The notes under the pieces: model-generated
Database searches by the model: none
The model's input: only the letters and a program-made list of their open reading frames with translations
Told to the model about the DNA's origin: nothing
In this document: piece after piece, positions 41,483 to 49,455 of the stretch
Position numbering within the stretch: the stretch's first letter is position 1
Layout: each line of letters begins with the position of its first letter
Translations under genes and position numbers: made by a program
Source of the DNA: Bacteroidales bacterium
GTDB taxonomy: Bacteria > Bacteroidota > Bacteroidia > Bacteroidales > P3
Assembly (NCBI GenBank): GCA_024400545.1
Contig: JAKSMO010000011.1
Coordinates: forward strand, 1-49,455
Length of the DNA stretch: 49,455 nt
Direction of reading: 5' to 3'

Positions 41483-43009
41483 ATGGACACTAAAAAGATA
41501 AAATCAGCACTCATTTCCGTCTTCTATAAAGACGGGCTGGAAGACATCGTTAAAGCATTGGATGCGCAGGGCGTGACAATCTACTCCACCGGCGGCACCC
41601 AGAAATTCATTGAAGGCTTGGGCATTCAGCCCGTGGCTGTGGAGTCGCTCACCGGCTATCCCTCCATCTTGGGCGGTCGTGTAAAGACTCTCCACCCCAA
41701 GGTGTTCGGCGGCATCCTCAGTCGTCGCGATATGTTCTCCGACGGCGAACAGCTGGCACAGTACGAGATCCCCGAAATCGACCTCGTTATTGTTGACCTC
41801 TATCCTTTCGAGGCCACCGTGGCAAGCGGCGCTCCCGAGCAGGACATTATCGAGAAAATCGACATCGGAGGCATCAGCCTCATCCGTGCTGCCGCTAAGA
41901 ACTTTAAGGATGTGGTGATTGTTCCCGCAGTGGACCATTACGAGGAATTCCTCAAGATCTACACCGAGCAGGACGGTGGTACCACTCTGGCTCAGCGTCG
42001 TCATTTTGCCGGCTATGCTTTCAATGTCAGCTCCAACTACGACACTGCAATCTTTAACTATTTCAACCAGGTGGAACAGATCGACGCTTTCAAACAGAGC
42101 TGCACCAAGAGCAATGTGCTCCGCTATGGCGAGAATCCTCACCAGAAGGGCTACTATTTTGGCGACCTGGAAGCCTGCTTCACCAAACTCAACGGTAAGG
42201 AGATTTCTTACAATAATATCGGCGATATTGATGCCGCATGTGCTTTGATCGACGATTTTGAGGAGACCACTTTCGCCATCCTCAAGCACAACAACGCCTG
42301 CGGTTTGGCTTGCCGTGCCAATCTGCTCGACGCTTGGACCGACGCACTGGCTGGCGACCCCGTTTCTGCCTTTGGCGGCATTCTGATCACCAACCGCACT
42401 ATCACCAAGGAGGTGGCAGAGGAGATGCACAAGATCTTCTTCGAAGTGTGTATCGCTCCCGATTATGATGCCGATGCCCTCGAGGTGCTGAAAGGCAAGA
42501 AGAACCGCATCATTTTGAAACGAAACAATTTCAAGATGCACGACAAGATGTTCCGCAGCGTGCTCGACGGCGTGTTGGTGCAGGATCGCGACAACGTGGT
42601 GCCCACCGCCGCTGATATGGCCAAGAGCGTAACCTCTACTCCCATCACCGAGCAGCAGGCCAAAGACCTCGCTTTTGCCACCATCCTGGTTAAGCACACC
42701 AAGAGCAACGCCATCGTGCTGGCCAAGAACGGTCAGCTGTGTGCCAGCGGCACGGGTCAGACTTCCCGCGTGGACGCTCTGCGCCAGGCTATCGCCAAGG
42801 CACAGTCGTTCAACTTCGACCTCAATGGCGCAGTGATGGCCAGCGACGCTTTCTTCCCCTTCCCCGACTGTGTGGAGATTGCTCACGAAGCAGGCATCGT
42901 GGCAGTGGCTCACCCCGGCGGCTCCATCAACGACCAGAAGTCTATCGACTACTGCGAGGCCAATAAGATGGGTATGGCCATTACCGGTTTCCGCCACTTC
43001 AAGCACTAA
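41483..43009 (+). CDS. purH: Bifunctional AICAR formyltransferase / IMP cyclohydrolase
   Basis: 508 residues, full length. It catalyses the last two steps of IMP synthesis. N-terminal IMP cyclohydrolase (about 1-145) with TGGTQKFIEGLG and GGRVKTLHPKVFGGIL; C-terminal transformylase (about 195-508) with LRYGENPHQKGYYF, LKHNNACGLA and the final FFPFPDCVEIAHEAGIVAVAHPGGSINDQ region. mreB follows 47 bases downstream, a pairing common in Bacteroidota. Confidence 0.98.
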   Translation: MDTKKIKSALISVFYKDGLEDIVKALDAQGVTIYSTGGTQKFIEGLGIQPVAVESLTGYPSILGGRVKTLHPKVFGGILSRRDMFSDGEQLAQYEIPEIDLVIVDLYPFEATVASGAPEQDIIEKIDIGGISLIRAAAKNFKDVVIVPAVDHYEEFLKIYTEQDGGTTLAQRRHFAGYAFNVSSNYDTAIFNYFNQVEQIDAFKQSCTKSNVLRYGENPHQKGYYFGDLEACFTKLNGKEISYNNIGDIDAACALIDDFEETTFAILKHNNACGLACRANLLDAWTDALAGDPVSAFGGILITNRTITKEVAEEMHKIFFEVCIAPDYDADALEVLKGKKNRIILKRNNFKMHDKMFRSVLDGVLVQDRDNVVPTAADMAKSVTSTPITEQQAKDLAFATILVKHTKSNAIVLAKNGQLCASGTGQTSRVDALRQAIAKAQSFNFDLNGAVMASDAFFPFPDCVEIAHEAGIVAVAHPGGSINDQKSIDYCEANKMGMAITGFRHFKH

Positions 43010-43056
43010 TTGCTAAGATAACGAATGATAATAATAAATAAGTACATAATATAAAA

Positions 43057-44082
43057 ATGGGTCTTTTTTCATTTTTCAACAAAGAGGTCGCAATGGACTT
43101 GGGTACTGCCAACTCCATCGTCATTTACAACGACCAAGTAGTTATCGATGAGCCTTCCATTGTGGCTGTCGATCGCAACACCAACCACATTATCGCTGTC
43201 GGTAAGCGTGCCCAGAGCATGGCTGGTAAGACCGACAATAAAAACGTTGAGACCATCCGTCCTTTGCGCGGTGGTGTCATCGCAGACTTCGAGATGGCCC
43301 AGCACCTTATCCGCGAACTTATTGGCATGACCCGCATCAACCGCTCTTTCATGCCCCCTTCGCTGCGTATGGTTATCTGCATCCCCTCGGGTATTACCAA
43401 CGTTGAGGAGCGTGCCGTGCGCGAGTCCGCCGAGCAGGCAGGTGCTAAGGAAATCCGCATGATCCACGAGCCTATGGCTGCTGCTATCGGTATCGGTATC
43501 GACGTGCTGGAACCCGAAGGCCACATGATTGTTGACATCGGAGGTGGTACTGCCGAAATCGCTGTTATCTCTTTGGGCGGCATCGTTTGCAACAACTCTA
43601 TCCGTGTGGCAGGCGACGAGTTTAACGAGAATGTTGTAGAGTATATGCGCAAGCAGCACAATATGGTTATTGGTGAACGCACCGCCGAGCAGGTGAAAAT
43701 CAAAGTCGGCGCCGCCATCAGCGAGCTGGACGAACCCCCAGAGGATTTCCCCACCTTGGGTCGCGACCTCCTCACGGGTCTTCCCAAAGAGATTTCCGTC
43801 AACTACAAGGAGATTGCTCACGCTCTCGACAAATCCATCGCCCGTATTGAGCAGGCCATTCTCGACACCCTTTCCGCCACTCCTCCCGAGTTGGCTGCCG
43901 ATATCTACCGCACTGGTATCTATCTGGCAGGTGGTGGCTCTCTGCTCCGTGGCTTGGATCAGCGCATCTCTTCCAAGACCAAGCTGCAGGTGCATATTGC
44001 CGAAGATCCTCTGCGCGCAGTGGCTCGTGGCACCGGTATCGCACTTAAGAATTTCAATAAGTTCTCGTTCCTTATCCGATAA
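43057..44082 (+). CDS. mreB: Rod-shape protein MreB
   Basis: 341 residues, full length. Actin-like protein that guides wall synthesis along the inner membrane. ATP-site motifs: AMDLGTANSIVIY (phosphate 1), MIVDIGGGTAEIAVISLGG (phosphate 2), and GIYLAGGGSLLRGLDQRI (adenosine). The N-terminus MGLFSFF may bind membrane. It is followed by a terminator; mreC, mreD, mrdA and rodA, the usual next genes in Bacteroidota, are absent from the window. Confidence 0.97.
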   Translation: MGLFSFFNKEVAMDLGTANSIVIYNDQVVIDEPSIVAVDRNTNHIIAVGKRAQSMAGKTDNKNVETIRPLRGGVIADFEMAQHLIRELIGMTRINRSFMPPSLRMVICIPSGITNVEERAVRESAEQAGAKEIRMIHEPMAAAIGIGIDVLEPEGHMIVDIGGGTAEIAVISLGGIVCNNSIRVAGDEFNENVVEYMRKQHNMVIGERTAEQVKIKVGAAISELDEPPEDFPTLGRDLLTGLPKEISVNYKEIAHALDKSIARIEQAILDTLSATPPELAADIYRTGIYLAGGGSLLRGLDQRISSKTKLQVHIAEDPLRAVARGTGIALKNFNKFSFLIR

Positions 44083-44104
44083 GGCACTTGGCAAAACGAT
44101 AATA

Positions 44105-44130
44105 AAAGGCGTCCCGTCGCGGGCGTCTTT
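44105..44130 (+). terminator. Terminator of purH-mreB
   Basis: Stem AAAGGCGTCC paired to GGGCGTCTTT with two G-T pairs and a six-base loop, followed by TTATATTTTG. Lies 22 bases past the mreB stop. Confidence 0.75.
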
Positions 44131-44157
44131 TATATTTTGTACTGTTTGGCCAAGAAA

Positions 44158-44186
44158 AAAAGGCATCTTGTTGCAAGATGCCTTTT
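44158..44186 (-). terminator. Terminator of engB-dacB operon
   Basis: Perfect 13-base stem AAAAGGCATCTTG (44158-44170) / CAAGATGCCTTTT (44174-44186), loop TTG; eight T in a row on the minus strand. Lies 20 bases past the dacB-like stop and may also act for mreB. Confidence 0.85.
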
Positions 44187-44206
44187 CTTATATTTCGAAA
44201 TAGACG

Positions 44207-45640
44207 TTAGAGCTTTACGATTTCTTCAATCACGTTCTTAATAAGGCGATCCATCGTGGCATCGTCGCAGTCGTAATTGTTGCACATGATGGCAAAGCTG
44301 AACATCTGGTCGTCATCGTTGGTAAAATAGCCCACGTAGTTGCGCACACCGGGCATGATGCCGCTCTTTACGCGAAGCGAGCAGCCACCGGGTATTTCGG
44401 GAATTACCGCATATTCGGGCAGATTGCGGCTGATGCCTAATGCGCTGGCAAAATCCCAGAAGAAAGGCTGGCGGGCCACAGCATCCAGGAATTGGGTTAC
44501 GAAATAGGCCGTCACATGATTGTCGCGCGAAAGTCCGCTACCATCCACAATCTTTGCCTCGCGGGTGTCGAGATTCAGCTCGCGGAAATAGTCGTACATA
44601 AACTTCCTTCCCGACGAGTAGCATCCGTGGCCGTCGCGCAGGCATCCCAGCACCTTAAACAGACTTTCGGCGGCAATATTGCTGTTGGTCTGCGTGGTGA
44701 GGGCGGTGATGGTGAAAAGGTTGAAAGAGGTGTCAACACACACTTTGCGATACTGCTTGGGCATGGAGAAATGAACCGAAGGCTCGCCCGATACGGCAAT
44801 GCCGTGGTTGCGCAGATACTGGGTGAACGATTGTGCCATGAATTGGGCGGGGTGGGGGAGCGAAGCCCGGAAATGGGTGTCGGAAGTGCCCAGGGGGATA
44901 ATGCCGCGGCACATGCGCTTGTCTTCGTAGGGCGAGCCAAAGAAACAGATGTCAAACACCGTGTCGCGGGGGCCGGTGACCACATGGTTGGCAATGGGAA
45001 TCTCAGGGTCTATGCTGGTGATGATGGCAGGTTCGCCCACTCTGCGTGCGGCTTTAAAGTGCACATCCACCGAGTTCTCGTTAAAGTTCAGTCCGCAGGC
45101 ACCGCTACCGTAGCCGTTGCCTATGTCGGCCCACTGCCATGAGGGGTGCATCATCTCGTCCTCAAAGATCGAGGTGTCAACATACACATGGCCGTTGATG
45201 CGTTTAATGCCCATCTTCTTGAGGTTGTTGGCCAGGCGGTAGAAAGTGGAGTCGGTGTAACGAAATCTGTCGGAGCAGAAGAAGGGGTCACCCGATCCCA
45301 CCATGATCAGGTCGCCGTTCAGGGTGCCCTGGTCAATGCTGCCTGAATAATAAAGATAGTTCTCAAAAGTGAACTTGGGTCCCAGTCGGCTGTAGGCCGC
45401 TGCCGTAGTGAACAGTTTGTTGATGGCTGCGGGCATCATCGAGAGGTCCTCGTTGCGGGAATAAACGGTGCTGTCTTTGGTAATATTGTGTATGCATACC
45501 GAAAGCGATGCGTGTTTCACCGCAGGGCGATGCGTGATGTGTCGCACTACAAAATCCACACGGTCGGTGTTCTGTGCCTGAATGGCCGAGAGTCCAAAGG
45601 CGGCAAAGAATATCAGTAGTAAACTCTTGCAATACTTCAT
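44207..45640 (-). CDS. PBP4-like (S13) D-Ala-D-Ala carboxypeptidase, catalytic serine replaced
   Basis: 477 residues with a signal peptide (1-22, ending IQAQ). S13 (DacB/PBP4) layout: first catalytic block near residue 70, KSG motif in LRVKSGIMPGVRNYVGYF near 430, and DGSGLSRDNHVTAYF near 370. The SxxK motif, normally PASxxK, reads PAAINK: A72 with K75 kept. The codon is GCC, one change from TCC. Without the serine it should not act as a peptidase or be acylated by penicillin. It may be a pseudoenzyme with a structural or binding role. Its start shares one base with the engB stop. Other S13 proteins may exist elsewhere. Confidence 0.87.
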   Translation of the reverse strand: MKYCKSLLLIFFAAFGLSAIQAQNTDRVDFVVRHITHRPAVKHASLSVCIHNITKDSTVYSRNEDLSMMPAAINKLFTTAAAYSRLGPKFTFENYLYYSGSIDQGTLNGDLIMVGSGDPFFCSDRFRYTDSTFYRLANNLKKMGIKRINGHVYVDTSIFEDEMMHPSWQWADIGNGYGSGACGLNFNENSVDVHFKAARRVGEPAIITSIDPEIPIANHVVTGPRDTVFDICFFGSPYEDKRMCRGIIPLGTSDTHFRASLPHPAQFMAQSFTQYLRNHGIAVSGEPSVHFSMPKQYRKVCVDTSFNLFTITALTTQTNSNIAAESLFKVLGCLRDGHGCYSSGRKFMYDYFRELNLDTREAKIVDGSGLSRDNHVTAYFVTQFLDAVARQPFFWDFASALGISRNLPEYAVIPEIPGGCSLRVKSGIMPGVRNYVGYFTNDDDQMFSFAIMCNNYDCDDATMDRLIKNVIEEIVKL

Positions 45641-46257
45641 TATTCCTGATCGTTATTGTTTTTAAGCATTTGATTTATTTCGTCAATTCGTGTCAGCACG
45701 GTGTCTCTGCCAAATCCTGTCACCGACGAGGTCATCAGCATTTCGGGCAGTTCTTCCCACTCTTCGGAGAGCACGCGTTTGTACTCGTTCACGGTAGCGG
45801 CAATCTCGCGTTGCTTCTGCTTGTCTATCTTGGTAAAGATAATGCTCATCGGCACACCGTTCTGCCCCAGGAAACTGATAAATTCCAAGTCGATCTTTTG
45901 TGGGGGAATGCGTGAGTCAACCAAAACAAACACATTCACCAATTCTTCGCGTTGGAGCATGTAATCTACAATCATCTTCTGCCATTTTTCGCGCGATGAT
46001 TTCGAGATTCTGGCATAGCCGTATCCGGGCAGGTCCACCAGATACCATTCGTTGTTGATCAAAAAGTGGTTGATGAGCTGGGTTTTGCCGGGTCGCACAC
46101 TCGTTTTGGCCAACCCCTTGGTGCGGGTCAGCATATTGATGAGCGACGACTTGCCCACATTGCTGCGGCCAATAAAGGCGTACTCGGGCAGATCGGTCTT
46201 GGGGCATTTGCGATAGTCGCTGTTGCTCACCACAAACTCGGCTTTCTTTATTTCCAT
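45640..46257 (-). CDS. engB: Ribosome-biogenesis GTPase EngB (YsxC/YihA)
   Basis: 205 residues, full length. GTPase motifs in order: [12 protein letters not shown] (P-loop, about 30), T in [11 protein letters not shown] (switch I), [10 protein letters not shown] (G3), TKIDK (G4) and MTSSVTGFG (G5). It helps assemble the 50S subunit. Its stop overlaps the PBP4-like start by one base, so the two are probably coupled. It lies 18 bases past the GlsB-like gene, which makes a run glsA-glsB-engB-dacB-like on the minus strand. Confidence 0.97.
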   Translation of the reverse strand: MEIKKAEFVVSNSDYRKCPKTDLPEYAFIGRSNVGKSSLINMLTRTKGLAKTSVRPGKTQLINHFLINNEWYLVDLPGYGYARISKSSREKWQKMIVDYMLQREELVNVFVLVDSRIPPQKIDLEFISFLGQNGVPMSIIFTKIDKQKQREIAATVNEYKRVLSEEWEELPEMLMTSSVTGFGRDTVLTRIDEINQMLKNNNDQE

Positions 46258-46275
46258 AGTTCTTTTGTTTCGGTG

Positions 46276-47415
46276 TTATTCGTTGTCGCCTCTGCGCTGC
46301 GATCTTCTTTCTCTGCGCATTCTTCTGCGCTGGGCTCTCACATTTTGGGCGGCCTGGCGCTTCAGCAGTTTCAGTCGGTTCAGCTCCTCGCGCTCCGAAT
46401 CGTCGATGTGTTTCCACCAGGGCAGTCGTTTCATGTTGATGCGGAACAGGTGGTGGCGGTCCAGCACGCGGTTGCGTTCGGTGTAGGTTTCAATATATCG
46501 GGCTCGCTTGTCGGCCACAATGTCGCGTATGGTTACCAGGATGCCGGTCTCGTCGGTGTCGCCAAACTCTTTGTTCATGGCGGTGCCAAACGAGCGCATG
46601 GTGGGCGAAAGGGCCATGTAGGCATTGATCATTGCCGGCACCGTGCTGCCCAGGTCTCTCACCGAGCGCACCAGTATCTGGTAGTCTTCCTTGTAGTTAC
46701 GGCCGTTGAACAGGGCGCTGAGCTCGTTCAAGTCCGACTCCAAGGGCAGCTTGTCGTAAGGCCACACTAGTCCGTCTCTGTCGGGGAAGTGCTTTTGCAT
46801 GAAATAAAGAATCAAGTCTTTGGCCCGACGGTTCATTTGCGGATACATCGTAATCTTGCCAAAGAAATATCTTGTTTCGGGAATCTCCAATGCAATGGCA
46901 CCCAATCCGTCCCACAGGTTGTCCAGCGAGTAGAGTCCCTTGCGCAAGTTGTTGCCGGGCTGGAAGTCGGGTTGCACAAAGGCTCTGCCCAGCTCCACGG
47001 TATAGGGCAGATAATTGGCCTTAAAATCCTCCGAAAACTGGAACAGTTCGGCGGTAGGGGTGGCAATGGGGCCGTTGTCCAGGTGCATCATATTGCTGCC
47101 GTGGATAAAGCGGTATCCGCCAACAATCTCATCGTCCTCCGGGCTCCACACAAACAGCTGTTTGAAACAGTAGGGCTCGGGCAGAGTGTCAAATTCGTCA
47201 ATGTCGCAGTCCTTGCCTGTGCCGCCGCCATCCAGGGCGAAACTCAATTCGCGCAAACGGCCAATTTCGCGCATGATGTTGGGCGAGAGGTGGGCTGTAG
47301 TGATGTATATTTCCTTATTGCCGCAATTGGTCTTGCGCAGGAAATGCTTATGTTTCAGTTCCGCATGTATCAGTTCGCGCGGCACTCGGGGGATAATATA
47401 GGATGTGTCAATCAT
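46276..47415 (-). CDS. glsB: GlsB-like N-acyltransferase (glycine/ornithine lipid)
   Basis: 379 residues. The first 270 residues match the OlsB/GlsB-type GNAT fold: YITTAHLSPNIMREIGRLRELSF, CFKQLFVWSPEDDEIVGGYRFIHG, and YTVELGRAFVQPDFQPGNN. The tail (about 330-379) is very basic (RAQRRRMRRERRSQRRGD) and could bind membrane lipids or RNA. In Bacteroides thetaiotaomicron such a protein adds a 3-hydroxy fatty acid to glycine, and a PlsC-like partner then adds a second chain. That partner (47471-48343) lies directly upstream here. Confidence 0.85.
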   Translation of the reverse strand: MIDTSYIIPRVPRELIHAELKHKHFLRKTNCGNKEIYITTAHLSPNIMREIGRLRELSFALDGGGTGKDCDIDEFDTLPEPYCFKQLFVWSPEDDEIVGGYRFIHGSNMMHLDNGPIATPTAELFQFSEDFKANYLPYTVELGRAFVQPDFQPGNNLRKGLYSLDNLWDGLGAIALEIPETRYFFGKITMYPQMNRRAKDLILYFMQKHFPDRDGLVWPYDKLPLESDLNELSALFNGRNYKEDYQILVRSVRDLGSTVPAMINAYMALSPTMRSFGTAMNKEFGDTDETGILVTIRDIVADKRARYIETYTERNRVLDRHHLFRINMKRLPWWKHIDDSEREELNRLKLLKRQAAQNVRAQRRRMRRERRSQRRGDNE

Positions 47416-47470
47416 AATAGCTTGGGTGACGTGTATTATTGTAGGTGGATAATGTCTTCAAAATTGTATA

Positions 47471-48343
47471 TCAAAGGCCAAATTCGGCCTGAGGGTCGTC
47501 TTTCAGCCTATAGCAGTAGTCCTGCACCAGCTGTGCCCATTCTTTTGCCGTATGCCTGTTGTCGAAGGTGGAGTAGGGTATGGGTTTGCCCACCACCAGA
47601 TGCAGTGTCTTGCCGCGTTGGGCAAACATTTCGCTTGGGAGCAGGGCCATTTCAAAGTTAAACTTAATGCCCACTTTCTCGCGCCAACGGGCTAGGTTGT
47701 AAAAACGTTTGCGGTTTTGTGCGTCAAAGAAGAAGGGGATCACGTCGCGCTCATATTTCACGGCTTTTTTGATAAAGGTAGGCTTCCACTCCAAATCGTG
47801 AATGCTGCCGTCCTTCCGCTTTCTCGAGCATAGGCCTGCGGGGAAATACAGCAGGGCGTTGTTTTCGGCAAAAGCCTCCTCCAGTGCGTTCACGTTCTTG
47901 GCGTTTCTGTGCACCTTGTCGATAGGGATAAACAGGGGCTGCAGTCCGGGCAGGAACAGCAGAAAGTCGTTCACCGGGAATTTAATGTCTTTGCGATACT
48001 GACCAATGGCGCCCATCAATGCCAGTCCATCGGGGCCGCCAAGCGGATGGTTGCCTGCAATAATGGGATGCCCCACGGCGTTCAGATTCTCGGGGTTGGT
48101 CACCGTCACCTTAATGTTCAGGTCGCCGGGGTGGTTGTTGCTCAAAACGGCATCCACAAAATCCAAACCCACCTTATCTCTATAACGGTAAATGGCCGAA
48201 TTTATCTCGTCCAAATGCAATAGGCGTTCCGTCAAGCCAACCAACCATTTGGGTAGCTTGACGTTTTTGCTTGTCAAAACTTTTTGAATGTCAATGTGTT
48301 TTGGCGAAATTGATTCGGGGTCAATGGGTGTCTTTTCTTCCAT
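47471..48343 (-). CDS. glsA: GlsA-like O-acyltransferase (PlsC family)
   Basis: 290 residues from ATG 48343 (MEEKTPIDPE); a TTG three codons upstream is also in frame. PlsC motifs: GNHPLGGPDG (NHxxxxD, about 96-105), LFIPIDKVHRNAKNV and YFPAGLCSRKR. It should add the second fatty acid to the lipid made by the GlsB-like protein. Neighbouring genes, 55 bases apart, fit the glycine lipid pathway of Bacteroidota. A TATCTTTG promoter element lies at 48373-48366. No membrane segment is strong, so it is probably peripheral. Confidence 0.85.
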   Translation of the reverse strand: MEEKTPIDPESISPKHIDIQKVLTSKNVKLPKWLVGLTERLLHLDEINSAIYRYRDKVGLDFVDAVLSNNHPGDLNIKVTVTNPENLNAVGHPIIAGNHPLGGPDGLALMGAIGQYRKDIKFPVNDFLLFLPGLQPLFIPIDKVHRNAKNVNALEEAFAENNALLYFPAGLCSRKRKDGSIHDLEWKPTFIKKAVKYERDVIPFFFDAQNRKRFYNLARWREKVGIKFNFEMALLPSEMFAQRGKTLHLVVGKPIPYSTFDNRHTAKEWAQLVQDYCYRLKDDPQAEFGL

Positions 48344-48488
48344 ATTACACAATTCTTCTATTTTGCAAAGATACGAAAAAAATCCGATATAAATATTTAA
48401 TTTATAAAATTAGTCCAAATGTTCGGTCGTTTGTGGCCGTTTGCGTGTGTGCGCGCCAAGCTTTTGGCGGTGGGTGGAGCAAAGAGAA

Positions 48489-48514
48489 CAGGCCAAACCT
48501 CTCGGTTCGGCCTG
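48489..48514. terminator. Possible terminator of hsp20
   Basis: Stem CAGGCC-AAACC paired with GGTTCGGCCTG (one mismatch), loop TCTC, 62 bases past the hsp20 stop. The minus strand then has TTCTCTTTG, a modest T-rich tract. Confidence 0.45.
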
Positions 48515-48575
48515 CGGTAGTTTTTCTGATGATTGGTTCTGGCTTATGAATCAAACTCCAATTAGTTTGCTGCGT

Positions 48576-49004
48576 TTATTTGATTTCGATTTTCTGTTTC
48601 AGAGCCTCCTTTTCTTGTTCGGTAAATTTGGGCAGCACAATGGTGAGTACGCCATTCTCCATCTGGGCGCCGATCGACTCCTTCTTCACGTTTTCCGGAA
48701 TGCTGAGGGTCTGCTTAAACTGCAGTCGGCCAAACTCATGGCGCAGATAGTGCAGCGCATTGTTTTCTTCCTCTTTCTTGGTTGCTGCCAGTTCCACCAC
48801 CAGGTTGTTCTCGCTGTCCATGCTCAGGCTCAGCTCCTCCTTGCTGTGGCCGGGCACACACATCTCCACCACATACTCCTTTTCGCTTTCGCTCACATTC
48901 ATTTTGGGCATTTCGTTGCGGTCTTCGGTAGCGTAGTTGCTCCAGTCCATCAGTTCGTTCAGCAGTGCGGGCATGATACCCATGTTTCTTCTGGTCATTA
49001 CCAT
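48576..49004 (-). CDS. Small heat-shock protein Hsp20
   Basis: 142 residues. Alpha-crystallin domain (about 30-130) with the typical start KMNVSESEKEYVVEMCVPGH, the middle HYLRHEFGRLQFKQTLSIPENV, and the GVLTIVLPK strand, followed by a short tail (about 128-142). It should hold unfolding proteins in the cytoplasm. Start ATG 49004 is preceded by AGGAG at a 9-base gap, a clear ribosome site; an ATG two codons later is possible. No heat-shock operator is recognised. Confidence 0.95.
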   Translation of the reverse strand: MVMTRRNMGIMPALLNELMDWSNYATEDRNEMPKMNVSESEKEYVVEMCVPGHSKEELSLSMDSENNLVVELAATKKEEENNALHYLRHEFGRLQFKQTLSIPENVKKESIGAQMENGVLTIVLPKFTEQEKEALKQKIEIK

Positions 49005-49243
49005 AATTTTGTTCTCCTATTTTTTAGTTTTTAGTTGTTTGTTTCTTGCAGGTCGGTTGCGCGGGTTCTTGCTTCTTGCAGGCTCCTTGCTTCCGCCCTA
49101 CGACCTCATTATTATCAATCCCGATGCCAAACACTTTTCTGCTGACAAAAATGCCGAAAACGCAAATTTGTGTCCGCTTTGTTGTGTCAAAAATTCCGAA
49201 ATGGCCAATTCCGAGTACTCCCCCAGTCCTCTTTTCCTGCCAA

Positions 49244-49433
49244 CGAAAATCACCGCCAATCAACGTAAATCTTGGAAAATATTAAATAAATCATTCCCGA
49301 AAGATTTTCGATTATTCCCGGCTATTCGCGTTAAAAAATAATATGTTGGGTTTTGACGAAAATCACCGCCAATCAACACAAATCTTGGAAAATATTCAAT
49401 AAATCATTCCCGAAAGATTTCCGATTGTTCACG
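49244..49433. repeat. Two 77-base direct repeats at window end
   Basis: Copies at 49244-49320 and 49357-49433, differing at six positions, 36 bases apart. Each begins CGAAAATCACCGCCAATCAA and contains ATCATTCCCGAAAGATTT. The rest of 49005-49455 holds no gene; it may be the start of a longer array beyond the edge. Confidence 0.85.
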
Positions 49434-49455
49434 AAAAAGCGCCTTCAGAAACATT

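Noticed and set aside
1-49455. Prophage, insertion sequence or biosynthetic cluster
   Set aside because: No transposase, integrase, phage structural, NRPS or PKS genes were recognised.

Overview
The window looks like chromosomal DNA of an uncultured member of the order Bacteroidales (Bacteroidota). Evidence seen here: promoters of the Bacteroidota type (TTG/TTTG about 19 bases before TAnnTTTG), a small DUF4295 protein beside rpmG, the purH-mreB gene pair, a GlsA/GlsB-type acyltransferase pair, a Bacteroidota-type YidC and CstA, lipoprotein-rich exported proteins, and few Shine-Dalgarno sites. The family cannot be fixed from this window. No rRNA, tRNA, prophage, insertion sequence or CRISPR array was recognised.

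Layout. 1-7 kb (mostly minus): the start of a BlaR1/MecR1-like membrane peptidase with its BlaI-type repressor, thrS, a polysaccharide cluster (Wzz-like, O-antigen ligase-like, NlpC/P60), then rpmG-DUF4295. 7-17.5 kb (minus): an acyltransferase, a lipoprotein aldo/keto reductase with two 4Fe-4S motifs, an unknown membrane protein, NhaD, YidC, and an ECF sigma/anti-sigma/outer-membrane protein group. 17.7-23 kb (plus): a lipoprotein, a transketolase split into two genes around a VWA gene, a LOG-family protein and a Cas4/Dna2-like nuclease. 23-30.8 kb: a phosphate module with phoB-phoR (plus) facing oprP-pstS-pstC-pstA-pstB-mgsA (minus). 31-40 kb (minus): MATE, SIMPL, a YD-repeat-like exported protein, CstA, a beta-CASP metallo-beta-lactamase protein, a surface protein that looks truncated, and a lipoprotein. 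40-44 kb (plus): pfkA, purH, mreB. 44-49 kb (minus): a PBP4-like protein without its catalytic serine, engB, the glsA-glsB lipid pair and an Hsp20.

The most coherent system is the phosphate module. The same direct-repeat box, ATTACA-N4-TGTTACA, lies before phoB and before oprP, which suggests PhoB controls both. No phoU is present. The gene after pstB is mgsA, methylglyoxal synthase, which releases phosphate from DHAP and is inhibited by phosphate in characterised enzymes. The convergent phoR and mgsA genes overlap by 26 bases.

The most unusual structural feature is a set of long palindromes at the 3' ends of genes. Several have arms made of short tandem units. The unit differs from place to place, although one core sequence occurs twice. 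Three of them separate the phosphate transport genes. They are not CRISPRs and match no element I can name. Other oddities are the Ser-to-Ala change in the PBP4-like protein, a cysteine cluster in the ECF sigma factor, a terminator-like hairpin inside the truncated surface protein gene, and several conserved gene blocks (thrS, rpmG, mreB, pst) that lack their usual neighbours.
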